Shown in pieces: positions 13,504 through 23,181 of a DNA stretch of 28,123 bases. Position numbers and translations under genes: made by a program. Each line of letters begins with the position of its first letter. Within the stretch, counting starts at the first letter, position 1. Below the pieces are notes generated by a model. It saw only the letters and a program-made list of their open reading frames with translations. It made no database searches and was not told the DNA's origin. Source of the DNA: a virus; the IMG/VR virus record IMGVR_UViG_3300032282_003429, positions 1 through 28,123 of that record; one strand, 5' to 3'.

Positions 13504-16500
13504 TAGTCGATATACTCCGTATCAGGCACAATCTTGTCGCCAACTTGTTTGCGTCCTTTGAATATAAAAGTTTTTCCGTTATTTGGATCAATATATTTCC
13601 AACCTTCATGGAAATGCGAAAGGCCTACGCCTCTTACAAGCTCTCCAGCAACTGGTGTGTTAGCTTTAGCCTCTTCAACAAATTCTTTGATTGTATTGCC
13701 CTTATCATCAAATTCACGAAGCCATTTACGAACATCATTGGTTTTGATGTATGGAGTTCCGCCTTTACTTGCGACAAAATCATCCCACGCCTCTGTTTTG
13801 GCCTCGTCGTAAGCCAATTTTCCAAGCATAGCGCCAATGATGTTTCTGTTTGCTTTTGCAAGATTTTGAACAGAACCTTGACCTTTAGCAACAAGCTTCA
13901 AGTCAACATTTGAAATTTGCGGTCCAATTTTGTCCTTCATGCCGCTATCAAGAATTGAGTTTGCAAAAAACTTCATAGCAGTTTGAACATCAACAGCCTG
14001 ATCAATTTCTTCGCTACCAGCAATGCCAAGGCTAGCCATGGTGTTAATCAATGTAGATTTGAATTCAGCAAATGCACCAGTTTCTGCCTTCTTCAAGGTT
14101 TCTGCAAGGCCATCTAGCATCATGTGACGAGAACCAAAACCTGATTGCAACTCGCTAAAACTCTTGTCTGTATCTTGAACAGAATTTGTTTGCGCTTCCT
14201 CAGCCTTAATTAAAGCCGCACCGCGGGCCGCAAGTTCTTGCGATCCGGGTATTGCAACAGTTTCTCCATTTGGAAGCTTGATGCCATTTTTGCCATAGCG
14301 ATCCCAAAGGGCGTTTGCCTGATCAAGATACATTTTCCTGAGGTCTGCTGTTGTTGCACGACCAGCTTTTTCATAAAGCTTGTATGGATTTTGATCATCC
14401 GGCAGTTGATTAAATATTTCTGCAGCACCTGTTGGTTTTGGTTGAGCAGGTGTTTCAGCTTGCGTTGCTGGCGCTGTTTGACTTGGAGCAGAACTTGTTT
14501 CGATTTGCTTACTGGGTGCAGACAAAGCAGGCGCGGCAGTTGATGCCGCGGCAGGAGGCGGAGCGACACCAGTTGAAGGCTGTGTACCATCAGACGGGGG
14601 AGGGGTCACTCCAGAAGGCACCGGCGTTGGTGCTGTAGTACCCTGAGCGGGAGCTGCCATAGATGCGCCACCAGCAATACCGGCCCTCATGGCTTCATCT
14701 TGAATAGATTGGTATTCTGGCGGAAGTGGCTTTCCCTCAGCCTTATAAAACTGGATCATAGGCAGAACAGCCATATACAACTGCCTAATTTGTCCAATGC
14801 GGGCAACATCAACATTGCCAAGAGCAGCCTGTGCCTGAGCACGCTGAGAAGCAACTTCAGAGGCAATTTTCTGCTGTTCAAATGGCAGCATTTGCTGGTT
14901 GTAGTAGGTCTGCATACCGACTTTGCCAGCCTCACCAAGGTTCACGCCAAAGAACGGCGAACGACCGGCCATCATGGCAAATCCAGCAGACATAAGAGCG
15001 CGTTGCATGTCGGGCGACATATCACTGTTAGTAATGCGCTCAATCAAATTGCGTTTGTGCTCATTAGATCCGGGTTTAACACCCTGAGATGTGCTTGATA
15101 CAAGGTTGCTAACAAGACCGGCAATGCCAGACGATTTTTCTGGCGTATCAGCAGTTGGATTTACTACAACATTGCCCAACCCAGCCTCTGTTGGTTGGGC
15201 AGAAATTTCTTTCGACAATGACTGCATGCGATTGTGCCATGGACCGGCAAAATCACCATATCTTTCTGGGTTCTTTTGCACGAGGCTCCCAAGGAAATCG
15301 CTATACAGTCCAAGCAATTTCTGAGGATCACCGCCGGATTGAGCGATGAGCTGACGAGCGCGGCCCGGCCCAGATGTTACAGAAATATCCAAGGCAACCT
15401 TGGCAAGGTTTGGATCTTTGGCAGCGAGAACATCGCCATTGATTGGCTTCCAATAATCATTAACGTAAATGTTTCTCGCCTCATCTTGCGTGAGTTTTTT
15501 TACGTCAATGTTTGGGTGAGCAGCTTGATTGATGCCAAAATTGGTCGGCGTTCCATTTGTGTCTTTTTCCAAAAGACCGCCCTCATGGCGAAGAACCATG
15601 TTCAATGCATCATTAAGAAAAGGAGAAGGCTCAGGTTTTGGAGGCGGAACAACGCCACCCTGAGCTGGGACAACTGGTGTATCGTCTTCTTCTTTTGCGA
15701 TAGAAGGGACAACGCCAGCATCAGCATAACCATGGCGAACCATACCGCCTGAAGCTCTGCGATATTCAGAGGCCGTAGGGTCTGGAAACAGCGTTTCTGT
15801 TACATCACCATAAAGGCCCTTCAAGTTTTTGCTGAAAGCTGCCTTTTGCTCATCAGACATGCCCCTGATTTGCGCCCATGTATCATCAAGGCCTGTATCT
15901 TGTGCTGCTTTTGGCGGGTCTGGAAGCGTAGAACCCGGCTTCATATGCTTTTCAGTTTCTCCACTTGGCACATAACTCATGCCTGTAGAGAAATCTTGAT
16001 ATGGGATCATGCCCAGACCGCCTTGGGCAAAGTGCTGGCGCTCCATCGATGGGGCTACAACGCCGCCCATGTAGGCAGTTCCGCCGTCCATTTTATGATG
16101 TCGAGATGGAATAGCCTTGTTGTAATCAACGGCCTTCAGGCCACCAATTTCAGAAACAGCCTCTGGATGACGACCTTCGACCTCTTGCGCGATCAGGCCA
16201 ATTTCTGTCTTTGGGCTTCCCTTGAAATTGTATTTGTAAATGTTTTGGCCGTCGTGCGTCTTGCCGACCGGCTCGATATTTTCCTTAAGCCGCTCATCAG
16301 ACCACGGGATAGACGCCATGGCAGTGCCAAAGCCAAGGAGCTGAGATCCAACATTTGGTCCCGGCATTGTTTGTGTGCCGGTACCACCCGCACCAGCGCC
16401 AATGCCTTCCGCGATGTTTGCAAAATACTGCGCCATCTGGAACGGATAGGCCTGTTGTTGCAGGAATTGATTGTACATGGCCTGATCATAGGCCTGTTGC

Positions 16501-17129
16501 GTGGCCTGTTGCTGAGCGCCAGCTGCCATTTGGGCCTGAGCACCAGAAAGCATGGATTGCTGGGTGGCGCCGCCAAGACCTTGAAGCATTGAGGCTGTAC
16601 CAGCTTCACGGGCGTACTGGTTTTGCAGCCCCGACATAGCTTGATTGTAGCCAGTATTGTAAACATTTGCCATGTTGGCGCCACCGGCAAGACCTTGCTG
16701 ACGCGCCAATTCAGACATGGCTATTCCGCTGCGATCGCCACCAAATGCCCCCTGCTGAATAGCCCCAGACTTCAAGGCTTGCTGTTGCTGCGCGTTTTGC
16801 TCAAGAATATTAGCCTGAGTGGCTGCAGCGACGTTAGACAGGTATGGCGACATATACTGGTTTACATCGCCAGCGCTAATTGGCCTCGCTGCTTGCGTCG
16901 CGTATTGCGTTGCAGCATTATAAAAAGGCAACGCTGCGCCTTGAGCGTTGTTTACATTTTGAATTCCAGAGATCTGGGTAGGGTTCAGACCCGCGACCAT
17001 CTCTCCGCCGTAAGATTGGAATGGCTGCTGCGAGGCGGCATAACCCATTTGGGTCGCCTTCCGATAAGCATCCATCACCTCTGCGGGCGGCTTATAAGAC
17101 GATGTTGTTGTTGAACCCTTGCTGCCCAT
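13503..17129 (-). CDS. Large virion protein with internal S74-type domain and GH108 muramidase domain
   Basis: A 1208-residue protein. Residues 1-270 are Gln/Ala/Gly-rich helices. Residues 277-340 carry the intramolecular chaperone/peptidase S74 motif: SDERLKENI with S277 and K282, and a following EIGLIAQEVE strand-helix. Residues about 505-640 are a GH108-like muramidase: LRHEGGLL with E516, then TPTNFGI, and a W-H-N tail. Residues 650-1208 are helical with a Pro/Thr-rich linker (about 830-930). It probably acts during DNA entry by opening the cell wall. The S74 element is normally C-terminal in fibres, so its central position is unusual. GAAGG precedes the ATG. Confidence 0.78.
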   Translation of the reverse strand: MGSKGSTTTSSYKPPAEVMDAYRKATQMGYAASQQPFQSYGGEMVAGLNPTQISGIQNVNNAQGAALPFYNAATQYATQAARPISAGDVNQYMSPYLSNVAAATQANILEQNAQQQQALKSGAIQQGAFGGDRSGIAMSELARQQGLAGGANMANVYNTGYNQAMSGLQNQYAREAGTASMLQGLGGATQQSMLSGAQAQMAAGAQQQATQQAYDQAMYNQFLQQQAYPFQMAQYFANIAEGIGAGAGGTGTQTMPGPNVGSQLLGFGTAMASIPWSDERLKENIEPVGKTHDGQNIYKYNFKGSPKTEIGLIAQEVEGRHPEAVSEIGGLKAVDYNKAIPSRHHKMDGGTAYMGGVVAPSMERQHFAQGGLGMIPYQDFSTGMSYVPSGETEKHMKPGSTLPDPPKAAQDTGLDDTWAQIRGMSDEQKAAFSKNLKGLYGDVTETLFPDPTASEYRRASGGMVRHGYADAGVVPSIAKEEDDTPVVPAQGGVVPPPKPEPSPFLNDALNMVLRHEGGLLEKDTNGTPTNFGINQAAHPNIDVKKLTQDEARNIYVNDYWKPINGDVLAAKDPNLAKVALDISVTSGPGRARQLIAQSGGDPQKLLGLYSDFLGSLVQKNPERYGDFAGPWHNRMQSLSKEISAQPTEAGLGNVVVNPTADTPEKSSGIAGLVSNLVSSTSQGVKPGSNEHKRNLIERITNSDMSPDMQRALMSAGFAMMAGRSPFFGVNLGEAGKVGMQTYYNQQMLPFEQQKIASEVASQRAQAQAALGNVDVARIGQIRQLYMAVLPMIQFYKAEGKPLPPEYQSIQDEAMRAGIAGGASMAAPAQGTTAPTPVPSGVTPPPSDGTQPSTGVAPPPAAASTAAPALSAPSKQIETSSAPSQTAPATQAETPAQPKPTGAAEIFNQLPDDQNPYKLYEKAGRATTADLRKMYLDQANALWDRYGKNGIKLPNGETVAIPGSQELAARGAALIKAEEAQTNSVQDTDKSFSELQSGFGSRHMMLDGLAETLKKAETGAFAEFKSTLINTMASLGIAGSEEIDQAVDVQTAMKFFANSILDSGMKDKIGPQISNVDLKLVAKGQGSVQNLAKANRNIIGAMLGKLAYDEAKTEAWDDFVASKGGTPYIKTNDVRKWLREFDDKGNTIKEFVEEAKANTPVAGELVRGVGLSHFHEGWKYIDPNNGKTFIFKGRKQVGDKIVPDTEYID

Positions 17130-17141
17130 GAGTAATTACCT

Positions 17142-17645
17142 TCAGTTCACAATAGGTGTCGAAGAAACGTCGCCAGTACGGGCATTATACAGGAAAAACG
17201 ATCCTGATGGGTGTCCAAACTGCCGTTCGTAAAGTCTTGTCTTAGCATCAGTACGCGAATTACTCAAAATGCCAATCATGAGCGGCATTCCAAGCTTATC
17301 AGCCGCCTGTTTGGCGAACTCAACAAGTCTGCTAGCCCGGCCACCAGCGGCCTGACGATATTCTGGGTGGACGTATACGCACATTTCCTCAAGAAATTGC
17401 GCGTCAGAATACCAGTAACTTGAAATCCGCAGCATCACGAGGCCCTCAATGCGTTCCTTGGGGCCAATTACTCCCATAATGCCGCCATCTTTGAACAAGC
17501 ACGGAATAACCAGCGCCTGAACTTTTTCTTCATTCATTTTGAAAACGCCGTTTTCCTCATTTACAAGGCGAGCAAGGTGCATAATTCCATCCAGATCATC
17601 CGGCTGGGCAATTCGCACGCGGCACTTTTCGCTCTTATCAGACAT
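17142..17645 (-). CDS. GNAT-family N-acetyltransferase
   Basis: A 167-residue protein. It starts with an RIAQPDDLDGIMHLARLV strand-helix, has a central strand pair, and carries the acetyl-CoA-binding motif A in CVYVHPEYRQAAGGRASRLV (residues 89-108) followed by the usual helix. The Q-x-x-G-x-G/A-type phosphate loop is only partly conserved (RQAAGGRAS). It lies between virion genes and may modify a virion or host protein. Such enzymes occur in the structural operons of several podoviruses, with targets unknown. AAGGATT gives the ribosome binding site. Confidence 0.8.
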   Translation of the reverse strand: MSDKSEKCRVRIAQPDDLDGIMHLARLVNEENGVFKMNEEKVQALVIPCLFKDGGIMGVIGPKERIEGLVMLRISSYWYSDAQFLEEMCVYVHPEYRQAAGGRASRLVEFAKQAADKLGMPLMIGILSNSRTDAKTRLYERQFGHPSGSFFLYNARTGDVSSTPIVN

Positions 17646-17647
17646 CT

Positions 17648-18193
17648 TTAATCCTTCTTTGGTCCGGGTAAGTTTTTGAGGGTCTTGATTGTCTTTTGAC
17701 GCTCCAGTTTTACCCAGCCATCAAGCAATTGATGGCCCTTATCCATGCTTCCATCCCCCCAATTGTAAACAGCCAGTGGCGGAATAACATATTCCCCGCC
17801 AGCGGCGACGATAGCTACAGGCGCGCCCTGATCAGGTGCTTCGCCATGCATGCGTTTATTTACCATATGGTCAATAATTTTGAAACCATGCTCTGTATTG
17901 CCCTCGCCAATGCCGGAAACGACATCTGCTGGCACTACATAGGCCCCTGACGGAACGTGCATTGGCAAGTGATCTGTGCGACCAGCCACTACGGCCTTAA
18001 TTGGTCCCGTGTGGATGGTTTTTGCGGTTCCGGCTGGTGTAGCGCCGCCCTTAGCTTTGTGGCTTCTACGGGCCGTATCTAAGGCGGCAGCAATGGCCTG
18101 ATTTTGCGGATGACCGGCATGCATCATCTCGCTGATGTTTGATGAAATCGTAGCCTTTGATTTACCGTGTTTTAATGGCATGGCTAAACTCAT
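17648..18193 (-). CDS. Phage structural protein with basic N-terminal motif
   Basis: A 181-residue protein. [20 protein letters not shown] followed by [14 protein letters not shown] is a motif seen in small phage virion proteins. The rest forms a compact beta domain ([20 protein letters not shown] and [18 protein letters not shown]). The function is unknown. The start at 18193 overlaps the upstream stop by ATGA; an alternative ATG at 18181 would start directly at MPLKHGK. GNAT follows after two bases. Confidence 0.65.
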   Translation of the reverse strand: MSLAMPLKHGKSKATISSNISEMMHAGHPQNQAIAAALDTARRSHKAKGGATPAGTAKTIHTGPIKAVVAGRTDHLPMHVPSGAYVVPADVVSGIGEGNTEHGFKIIDHMVNKRMHGEAPDQGAPVAIVAAGGEYVIPPLAVYNWGDGSMDKGHQLLDGWVKLERQKTIKTLKNLPGPKKD

Positions 18194-18615
18194 GTCGGAT
18201 TATAGGTAACGCAAAATTGCGTTGTTGCTGCACTTGTCGAAATAACAAGGCCATTTGTATAAGCCAAATTCAATGGAATAAACGGAAATGGCGTAATAGT
18301 TGCGCTTGTTACAACTTGGAAAATGCAATTGCCTGCTGTTGTGCTAGCTGTCGAGGCGCTGTCATAAATTGCAATTGTATCAGCAGCACCCTTCAATGTA
18401 ATTGATACGCCAAACAAACGACCGCCACCTTGCGTGACTTGCAGGGCGGTTGTTGTTGTAACTGTTGCGCTTACATTTAGAGGATATTGCTCACCCAACG
18501 CCTGATAAATATTAGTAATTTGCGTCAGCAAAGACGACATTGTATTGTTGAGGTTATTGATAGCAATAACGCCATTCTTTTGCGCTGTCAGGATATCGTC
18601 AAGTGATGCGGCCAT
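18190..18615 (-). CDS. Small beta-rich virion protein (141 aa)
   Basis: The N-terminal 40 residues form a helix ([20 protein letters not shown]) and the rest is a Thr/Ser-rich beta domain ([20 protein letters not shown]). It has almost no charge after residue 45, as expected for a surface or tail decoration protein. It starts in a TAATG overlap with the 1081-residue protein and ends in an ATGA overlap with the next gene, so it is co-translated with the tail module. No family recognised. Confidence 0.65.
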   Translation of the reverse strand: MAASLDDILTAQKNGVIAINNLNNTMSSLLTQITNIYQALGEQYPLNVSATVTTTTALQVTQGGGRLFGVSITLKGAADTIAIYDSASTASTTAGNCIFQVVTSATITPFPFIPLNLAYTNGLVISTSAATTQFCVTYNPT

Positions 18616-21600
18616 TAGTATTTACCATCCTGCTGATAACGATAACGAATGTTACCTAAGCGCCAAAACGAACCAAGGTCAGTGCTATTTACCGTCATAG
18701 ACATAAGACGACCGCGCATACGAACGCTCAGGTATTCTGTTCCTGATGTCATGGTATATGGCCCGAATGTATACGGCGGGTCTGTTGGGTAATTTGTAAC
18801 ATTAAACGTCATGCCGACTGATTGTGTAGGCGTCGCTGTTTGACCGTATGAATTCCATTTCATATCAGGCCAAATTTGATCAATGAATGTTTGTAGATCG
18901 CCCTCAGCCAACGCAAAATAACCAGTTGTGAAATATGGTTTCATTGCGCTTCCATCAGCATCTGTGCTTGTTTCGTGCTGATAGATGTAATTGCCAGTAC
19001 CGACAACATTTGTGCTGGCATATGTACCAGAGCCAATTGGCGGGCCAAGAACAGATTGATCAATCCATGCTGTCCGACCAACAATTACATCGTTTGATGA
19101 TACGTCTTGATACCCAAAATCCCATTGGTTCAAGATAACATTGTACTTAACATACGCATTGATTTCGCCATTGCCGCTCGTGAAAGCTCCAGTTGGCAAT
19201 CCGGTAGTTGCGTCATACACCGGCACATTTGCCGCAGGGAAATACCATGTGACTTCATTGAATTGCGTGTTAGGCGCGCAACGAATTTTATCCGTCCACC
19301 TATTTCCGTTTGCATCAACTTTACCAGTTGTCGGGCTGACATACAGGTTCTGGAAAATAACATCCCATACCGGGCACGGAATTGGCTCAGGCCCAGAGCC
19401 AGCAATGCGGAAAAATCCTTTTTGGCTCATCCAATATACAATGCCAGAAAGCTGCCCCATTGCTTTTCTGGCAATCAATCCAGCGTTTGCTGCAATTTTA
19501 TTGAACCCGTAAACATATGGAGCGCCAACATATTGCATCGCCCACAGATCGAGGTCTGTCCAAATCAGCCCTTGCTGAGGCCCCTGCATGCCGCCGACAA
19601 TACGAGCGCCGGTAGGAATTCTGTATGAGCCTGCTTGGTTTGTTGAAGACGCATTCCATACGGTAAAATCTTCAATATCACTCCACCGGACAAGCAATGG
19701 GTCTTGGACATTTGCATTTGTTGATGAGCCATACGCAATAAGCTGACGTTGCGGCATGGCAACAAAAATGCCTTCGTTGAATAACGGGCTATTGTCTATG
19801 TAAGAGGCGTTTAGGATTGAACTGCCGACTGGGTTCCAATAGTAAATTGCACCGCCAACTGGCACTCCAGCAACGGAACGAATTGGGCAAGCAACAAGAA
19901 GTTGGCCCCAATTGTCCAACGTCCAATCCCATGCATCAATTGGCGAACCGGATGTCGATCCAGATGTTGCGCCTGTATTATATGCACCAGAGCCATAAGG
20001 TCCAATTCCATAAGCAATAGAGCCGCCGGAATTATATTGCGAAACATAATATACCGTATTGATGCGCGATACTGTTGGCGTCAACGGATCGCTGTTTTCA
20101 TAAGCAGAAGCACTTGAAGAGGCTACAGCGTTTCCGGCGCTAATTGTAAATCCAGTCGTTGCTCCGTTGTATTGATTTGAGCTAACTGACGTAACAGTGT
20201 AGTTACCACCTAATGTAAGACCACCAACTGTTGTTGGTACAGTAACATCATATGTATCGCCTACATTGAAATTGGCATTTGCAAGGGTAACTTGCACTTG
20301 AGATGAATTTGCTGACGTAGTGTAGAGCGCTGTTGTTCCGCCAAAATAACCAACATTGCCAGCGGTATTGGCTGGAATAAAAGTTCCGCCAGATGCGCTT
20401 CCAGCATATCCAGCACCAGCTGTATACCCGCTAACAGTAAATTGTGTTATGCTTGTTACACCAGTAACCGTTAGAACAATTCCATTGAATGTATTTGGAT
20501 TTGTTGTTGTTGAGCCATCAACGATGATTTTATCACCAGTTCTGACAAGCTGGCTTTGTGTTGTAGTAATTGTTGCTCCGCCCAGTGCATCTCTTGAAAT
20601 TACAAGAATGTTTGTAGATGCGTTGACATTAATTTGATATGCTGGCGGATTGACGAGAGCTACCTTGTAAGGCCCCGTTAGATACAAATAACCAACATTG
20701 ACAGGCGTATTAAAATACACCCAATCTTGTGTTGATGGCAGGTAATAGTTAGCTACGGTACCGCCCGTAGCATTTAAAACGGCGGTTCCGGTTGTTACAA
20801 TTGTTCCGGGGTCAACCGCCAAAGAATACGTAAAGGTCGTATAATTTGGTGCGGTAACAGTGATTGTATATGTTCCATTATAACCAGATGGAGACATGCC
20901 AGAAATAACAACGCTAGAACCATTAGGCAAGCCGTGTTCCGTACTGGTTGTTACAGTGACTGTACCGCCACCACCAGACGACCATGTGATGCTGCTAATT
21001 GTTGGACTTGTTGTTGTTGTTCCGGGCGCAAAACCACATCCAATATTCGTATAGCATGTACCAAAAGCCGTCGCAGGAGATGCGCCGGGATTACTGATGG
21101 CATAGTCAAATGTATATGTGGTTACAGCCGTAATTACATATGAACCATTGTATCCAGATGGTGCCATTCCAGAAACGGTAACTAAACTTCCAACAGTAAA
21201 ATTATGAGCGATTGTTCCTGTTGTAATCGTTGCTGTGCCAGCTAGCCAAGTTCCATTTGTAATTGTTGTTGATTGTTGGCATGAAAAATTTGTGCTTGTA
21301 CCGCCGCCGCCAGCAGATGCTGTAAATGTTCCATTTAAGCTCGTTGCGCTTGGTATAGATGAAATGACAAGGCTATCACCAATGGAAAAATCATTATTTG
21401 TTGTTGTTGTGAATTGAGCGATGCCATTTGCGCGAAAAGCTGTAGCTGTTGATTGCGTTGCCTGAAGGTCTTGAATAGAAACATTATCACTGCCAGTAAT
21501 CGTACTAATTCCAACGGTGCTGCCGTTAGGCGCGGCATTCGTCACATTCTCTTGAGGAGAAATGTTAGACGTTGAATTGGTGGATACATTGATGACGCTA

Positions 21601-21860
21601 AGATTAGCCGGATTGCCTTCTGTTCCCACGGCAAGATAGCTAATACCGGCAAGATCATTCCATCCCTTTAGGGCGCGAATAATGCTTGTATAAGACGTTG
21701 AATAGTATTTTAGCCAACCGCCAAGTTTCTGCGGAAGACCAAGATTATTTCGATCAGACACAAATCTGATCAAATTTGTGCTGGACAACGCAGCTTCATT
21801 AAGAGCTGGCGTCTTTGTCGTATCAACACCGGGAATTAGTTTTAATGCACCATGGGGCAT
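18615..21860 (-). CDS. Large tail/stabilisation-like protein with inserted beta modules
   Basis: A 1081-residue protein. The N-terminal 110 residues (NLIRF, LPQKLGGWLKYY, GISYLAVGTEG) and residues 590-1081 (WDWTLDNWGQLLVACPI, LIWTDLDLWAMQYVGAPYVY, IRYRYQQDG) resemble phage packaged-DNA stabilisation/tail-needle-base proteins, with WD/propeller-like aromatic repeats. Between them lie about five repeated beta modules, typified by VSGMAPSGYNGSYVITAV (residues 229-246) and VISGMSPSGYNGTYTITV (318-335). The modules look like an extracellular Ig-like insertion. The stop overlaps the next gene by one base. Family assignment is tentative. Confidence 0.65.
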   Translation of the reverse strand: MPHGALKLIPGVDTTKTPALNEAALSSTNLIRFVSDRNNLGLPQKLGGWLKYYSTSYTSIIRALKGWNDLAGISYLAVGTEGNPANLSVINVSTNSTSNISPQENVTNAAPNGSTVGISTITGSDNVSIQDLQATQSTATAFRANGIAQFTTTTNNDFSIGDSLVISSIPSATSLNGTFTASAGGGGTSTNFSCQQSTTITNGTWLAGTATITTGTIAHNFTVGSLVTVSGMAPSGYNGSYVITAVTTYTFDYAISNPGASPATAFGTCYTNIGCGFAPGTTTTSPTISSITWSSGGGGTVTVTTSTEHGLPNGSSVVISGMSPSGYNGTYTITVTAPNYTTFTYSLAVDPGTIVTTGTAVLNATGGTVANYYLPSTQDWVYFNTPVNVGYLYLTGPYKVALVNPPAYQINVNASTNILVISRDALGGATITTTQSQLVRTGDKIIVDGSTTTNPNTFNGIVLTVTGVTSITQFTVSGYTAGAGYAGSASGGTFIPANTAGNVGYFGGTTALYTTSANSSQVQVTLANANFNVGDTYDVTVPTTVGGLTLGGNYTVTSVSSNQYNGATTGFTISAGNAVASSSASAYENSDPLTPTVSRINTVYYVSQYNSGGSIAYGIGPYGSGAYNTGATSGSTSGSPIDAWDWTLDNWGQLLVACPIRSVAGVPVGGAIYYWNPVGSSILNASYIDNSPLFNEGIFVAMPQRQLIAYGSSTNANVQDPLLVRWSDIEDFTVWNASSTNQAGSYRIPTGARIVGGMQGPQQGLIWTDLDLWAMQYVGAPYVYGFNKIAANAGLIARKAMGQLSGIVYWMSQKGFFRIAGSGPEPIPCPVWDVIFQNLYVSPTTGKVDANGNRWTDKIRCAPNTQFNEVTWYFPAANVPVYDATTGLPTGAFTSGNGEINAYVKYNVILNQWDFGYQDVSSNDVIVGRTAWIDQSVLGPPIGSGTYASTNVVGTGNYIYQHETSTDADGSAMKPYFTTGYFALAEGDLQTFIDQIWPDMKWNSYGQTATPTQSVGMTFNVTNYPTDPPYTFGPYTMTSGTEYLSVRMRGRLMSMTVNSTDLGSFWRLGNIRYRYQQDGKY

Positions 21861-21863
21861 ATT

Positions 21864-22658
21864 TTATCTCGTCGGTGTCGCAATTGGGCTTGGCGGAACA
21901 GATGACCATGCAGCCGCTTGGAACTTTTTCCTGAATTCTTCAACCATGGCTCCCTTGAGCAAAGCTTGATATTGGCTTTCGTAGCTTTGCGCTGTTTGTG
22001 GGTCATCGCTCTGACGGCCAAAGTTTCTTTGATAGCCAGACACATAAATCATGGATGCCATCAAAAGAAGGTCAGGCATATATTGGCTAATGAATGTTGT
22101 GTTGTCTCCATTCGTTGTCGAATAGAGCGTTGTTGGCCTGATGGTGCCAATAATTTCTGCTGTATACGATTGATCAGGCCATGGGCCAATATTGATAATA
22201 ATACTGGTTTGACCTTCAGTTGCCAAATCACCGCCTTGAATGGAAAAATATTGCGGTACATTAGCACCAGAAGATGAGGGCCACGCATACTGCATAAATT
22301 CTTTAGTGACTGGCAGAAGTGGATTACGTGTACCACTGTCGGGAAATGTGACTGTACTTGGCGTGATCACATTGATGTTTTGGATTGTCGTGAAATATGC
22401 AGACCCAGAGCCAACCACCATTGGCAATGAATATGAAGATGTGTTTGCAGATAAAAGTTTTGTCGTGGAAATGACTGTTGATGTCAGGTCAACGTCACGA
22501 CAAATACGCTGTTCAGCATAAACAAGAGCCGCGGGAATAATTGAATTGAAATTGCTATCCGCCGTGGTGACAGGATTTGTCGGCGTGGACGGCATAGGAA
22601 CAACAGCCAACTCCGCCAACTGGGTAACGTAAGTATTATAAGTCAACCCAGTTGTCAT
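21864..22658 (-). CDS. Head-tail adaptor-like virion protein (264 aa)
   Basis: The ATG at 22658 has AAGGAG upstream. An N-terminal helical segment (YVTQLAELAVV, IIPAALVYAEQRICRDVDL) precedes a beta domain (SYSLPMVVGSGSAYF), a Pro/aromatic strand (PWPDQSYTAEIIGTIRP) and a helical end (PDLLLMASMIYVSGYQRNFG, SYESQYQALLKGAMVEEFRK). This resembles the T7 gp11/P22 gp4-type adaptor layout that links portal and tail, like the protein at 27383. It lies between the lysis cassette and the large tail protein. Moderate confidence. Confidence 0.6.
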   Translation of the reverse strand: MTTGLTYNTYVTQLAELAVVPMPSTPTNPVTTADSNFNSIIPAALVYAEQRICRDVDLTSTVISTTKLLSANTSSYSLPMVVGSGSAYFTTIQNINVITPSTVTFPDSGTRNPLLPVTKEFMQYAWPSSSGANVPQYFSIQGGDLATEGQTSIIINIGPWPDQSYTAEIIGTIRPTTLYSTTNGDNTTFISQYMPDLLLMASMIYVSGYQRNFGRQSDDPQTAQSYESQYQALLKGAMVEEFRKKFQAAAWSSVPPSPIATPTR

Positions 22659-22668
22659 GCCACGCTCC

Positions 22669-23181
22669 TTATTCGGCCATCTTCAAAGCCGTCTTTTTTA
22701 CTTTTGCAACTCTAGCCCCCCATCCTTTTCCAAAAACATGCCATGTTGGCAGTCCTTGAAGAAACGCTAGTCTTTTGTCGCAAACATCTTGAATTAACTC
22801 ACGAGGATTGAACAAAGCAACGGCCTGTAATGTTTTTGGGCCAATCACTCCATCAACCTTTACATTAGCGCATTCCTGCAAACATTTGGCGGACCTAACG
22901 GGGCCAGAATTTACAGCATAGTCAAAGCAGGCGTAGTCTAATCCATCAGGCAAATCATCGCCAGAAATTTTGTCCCAGTACCTGCTTTTGTAAAATGGCT
23001 TAACCAGATCAGGCGTCAGAGATTTCATTACTTTTTCATCAACCTGATGACCAACATAGTTTTCCCAGTTGGCTTTTGTAACTCCAAGGTTTGTCATTCC
23101 GCCCGGATCAGCAGGGTTATTTACATATCCGCCCTCGCTCACAAGCATGAGCTTGAAACAGACATCAAAATTTTCCTTCAT
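22669..23181 (-). CDS. GH108 endolysin (N-acetylmuramidase)
   Basis: A 170-residue protein from ATG 23181, which overlaps the upstream stop by ATGA; an upstream extension to 23262 is rejected as a cysteine-rich shadow. LVSEGGYVNNPADPGGMTNL supplies the catalytic E16 and the GG-x-T-N turn of glycoside hydrolase 108, followed by GLDYACFDYAVNSGP. The C-terminal third (CANVKVDGVIGPKTLQAV) is a short peptidoglycan-binding domain. It cuts the glycan backbone of peptidoglycan at lysis. No signal or SAR helix is present, so it depends on the holin upstream. Confidence 0.88.
   Translation of the reverse strand: MKENFDVCFKLMLVSEGGYVNNPADPGGMTNLGVTKANWENYVGHQVDEKVMKSLTPDLVKPFYKSRYWDKISGDDLPDGLDYACFDYAVNSGPVRSAKCLQECANVKVDGVIGPKTLQAVALFNPRELIQDVCDKRLAFLQGLPTWHVFGKGWGARVAKVKKTALKMAE

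Noticed and set aside
13398-13913. Rightward 171-residue frame opposite the large virion genes
   Set aside because: It spans the junction of two solid leftward genes, has no ribosome binding site and no recognisable features.
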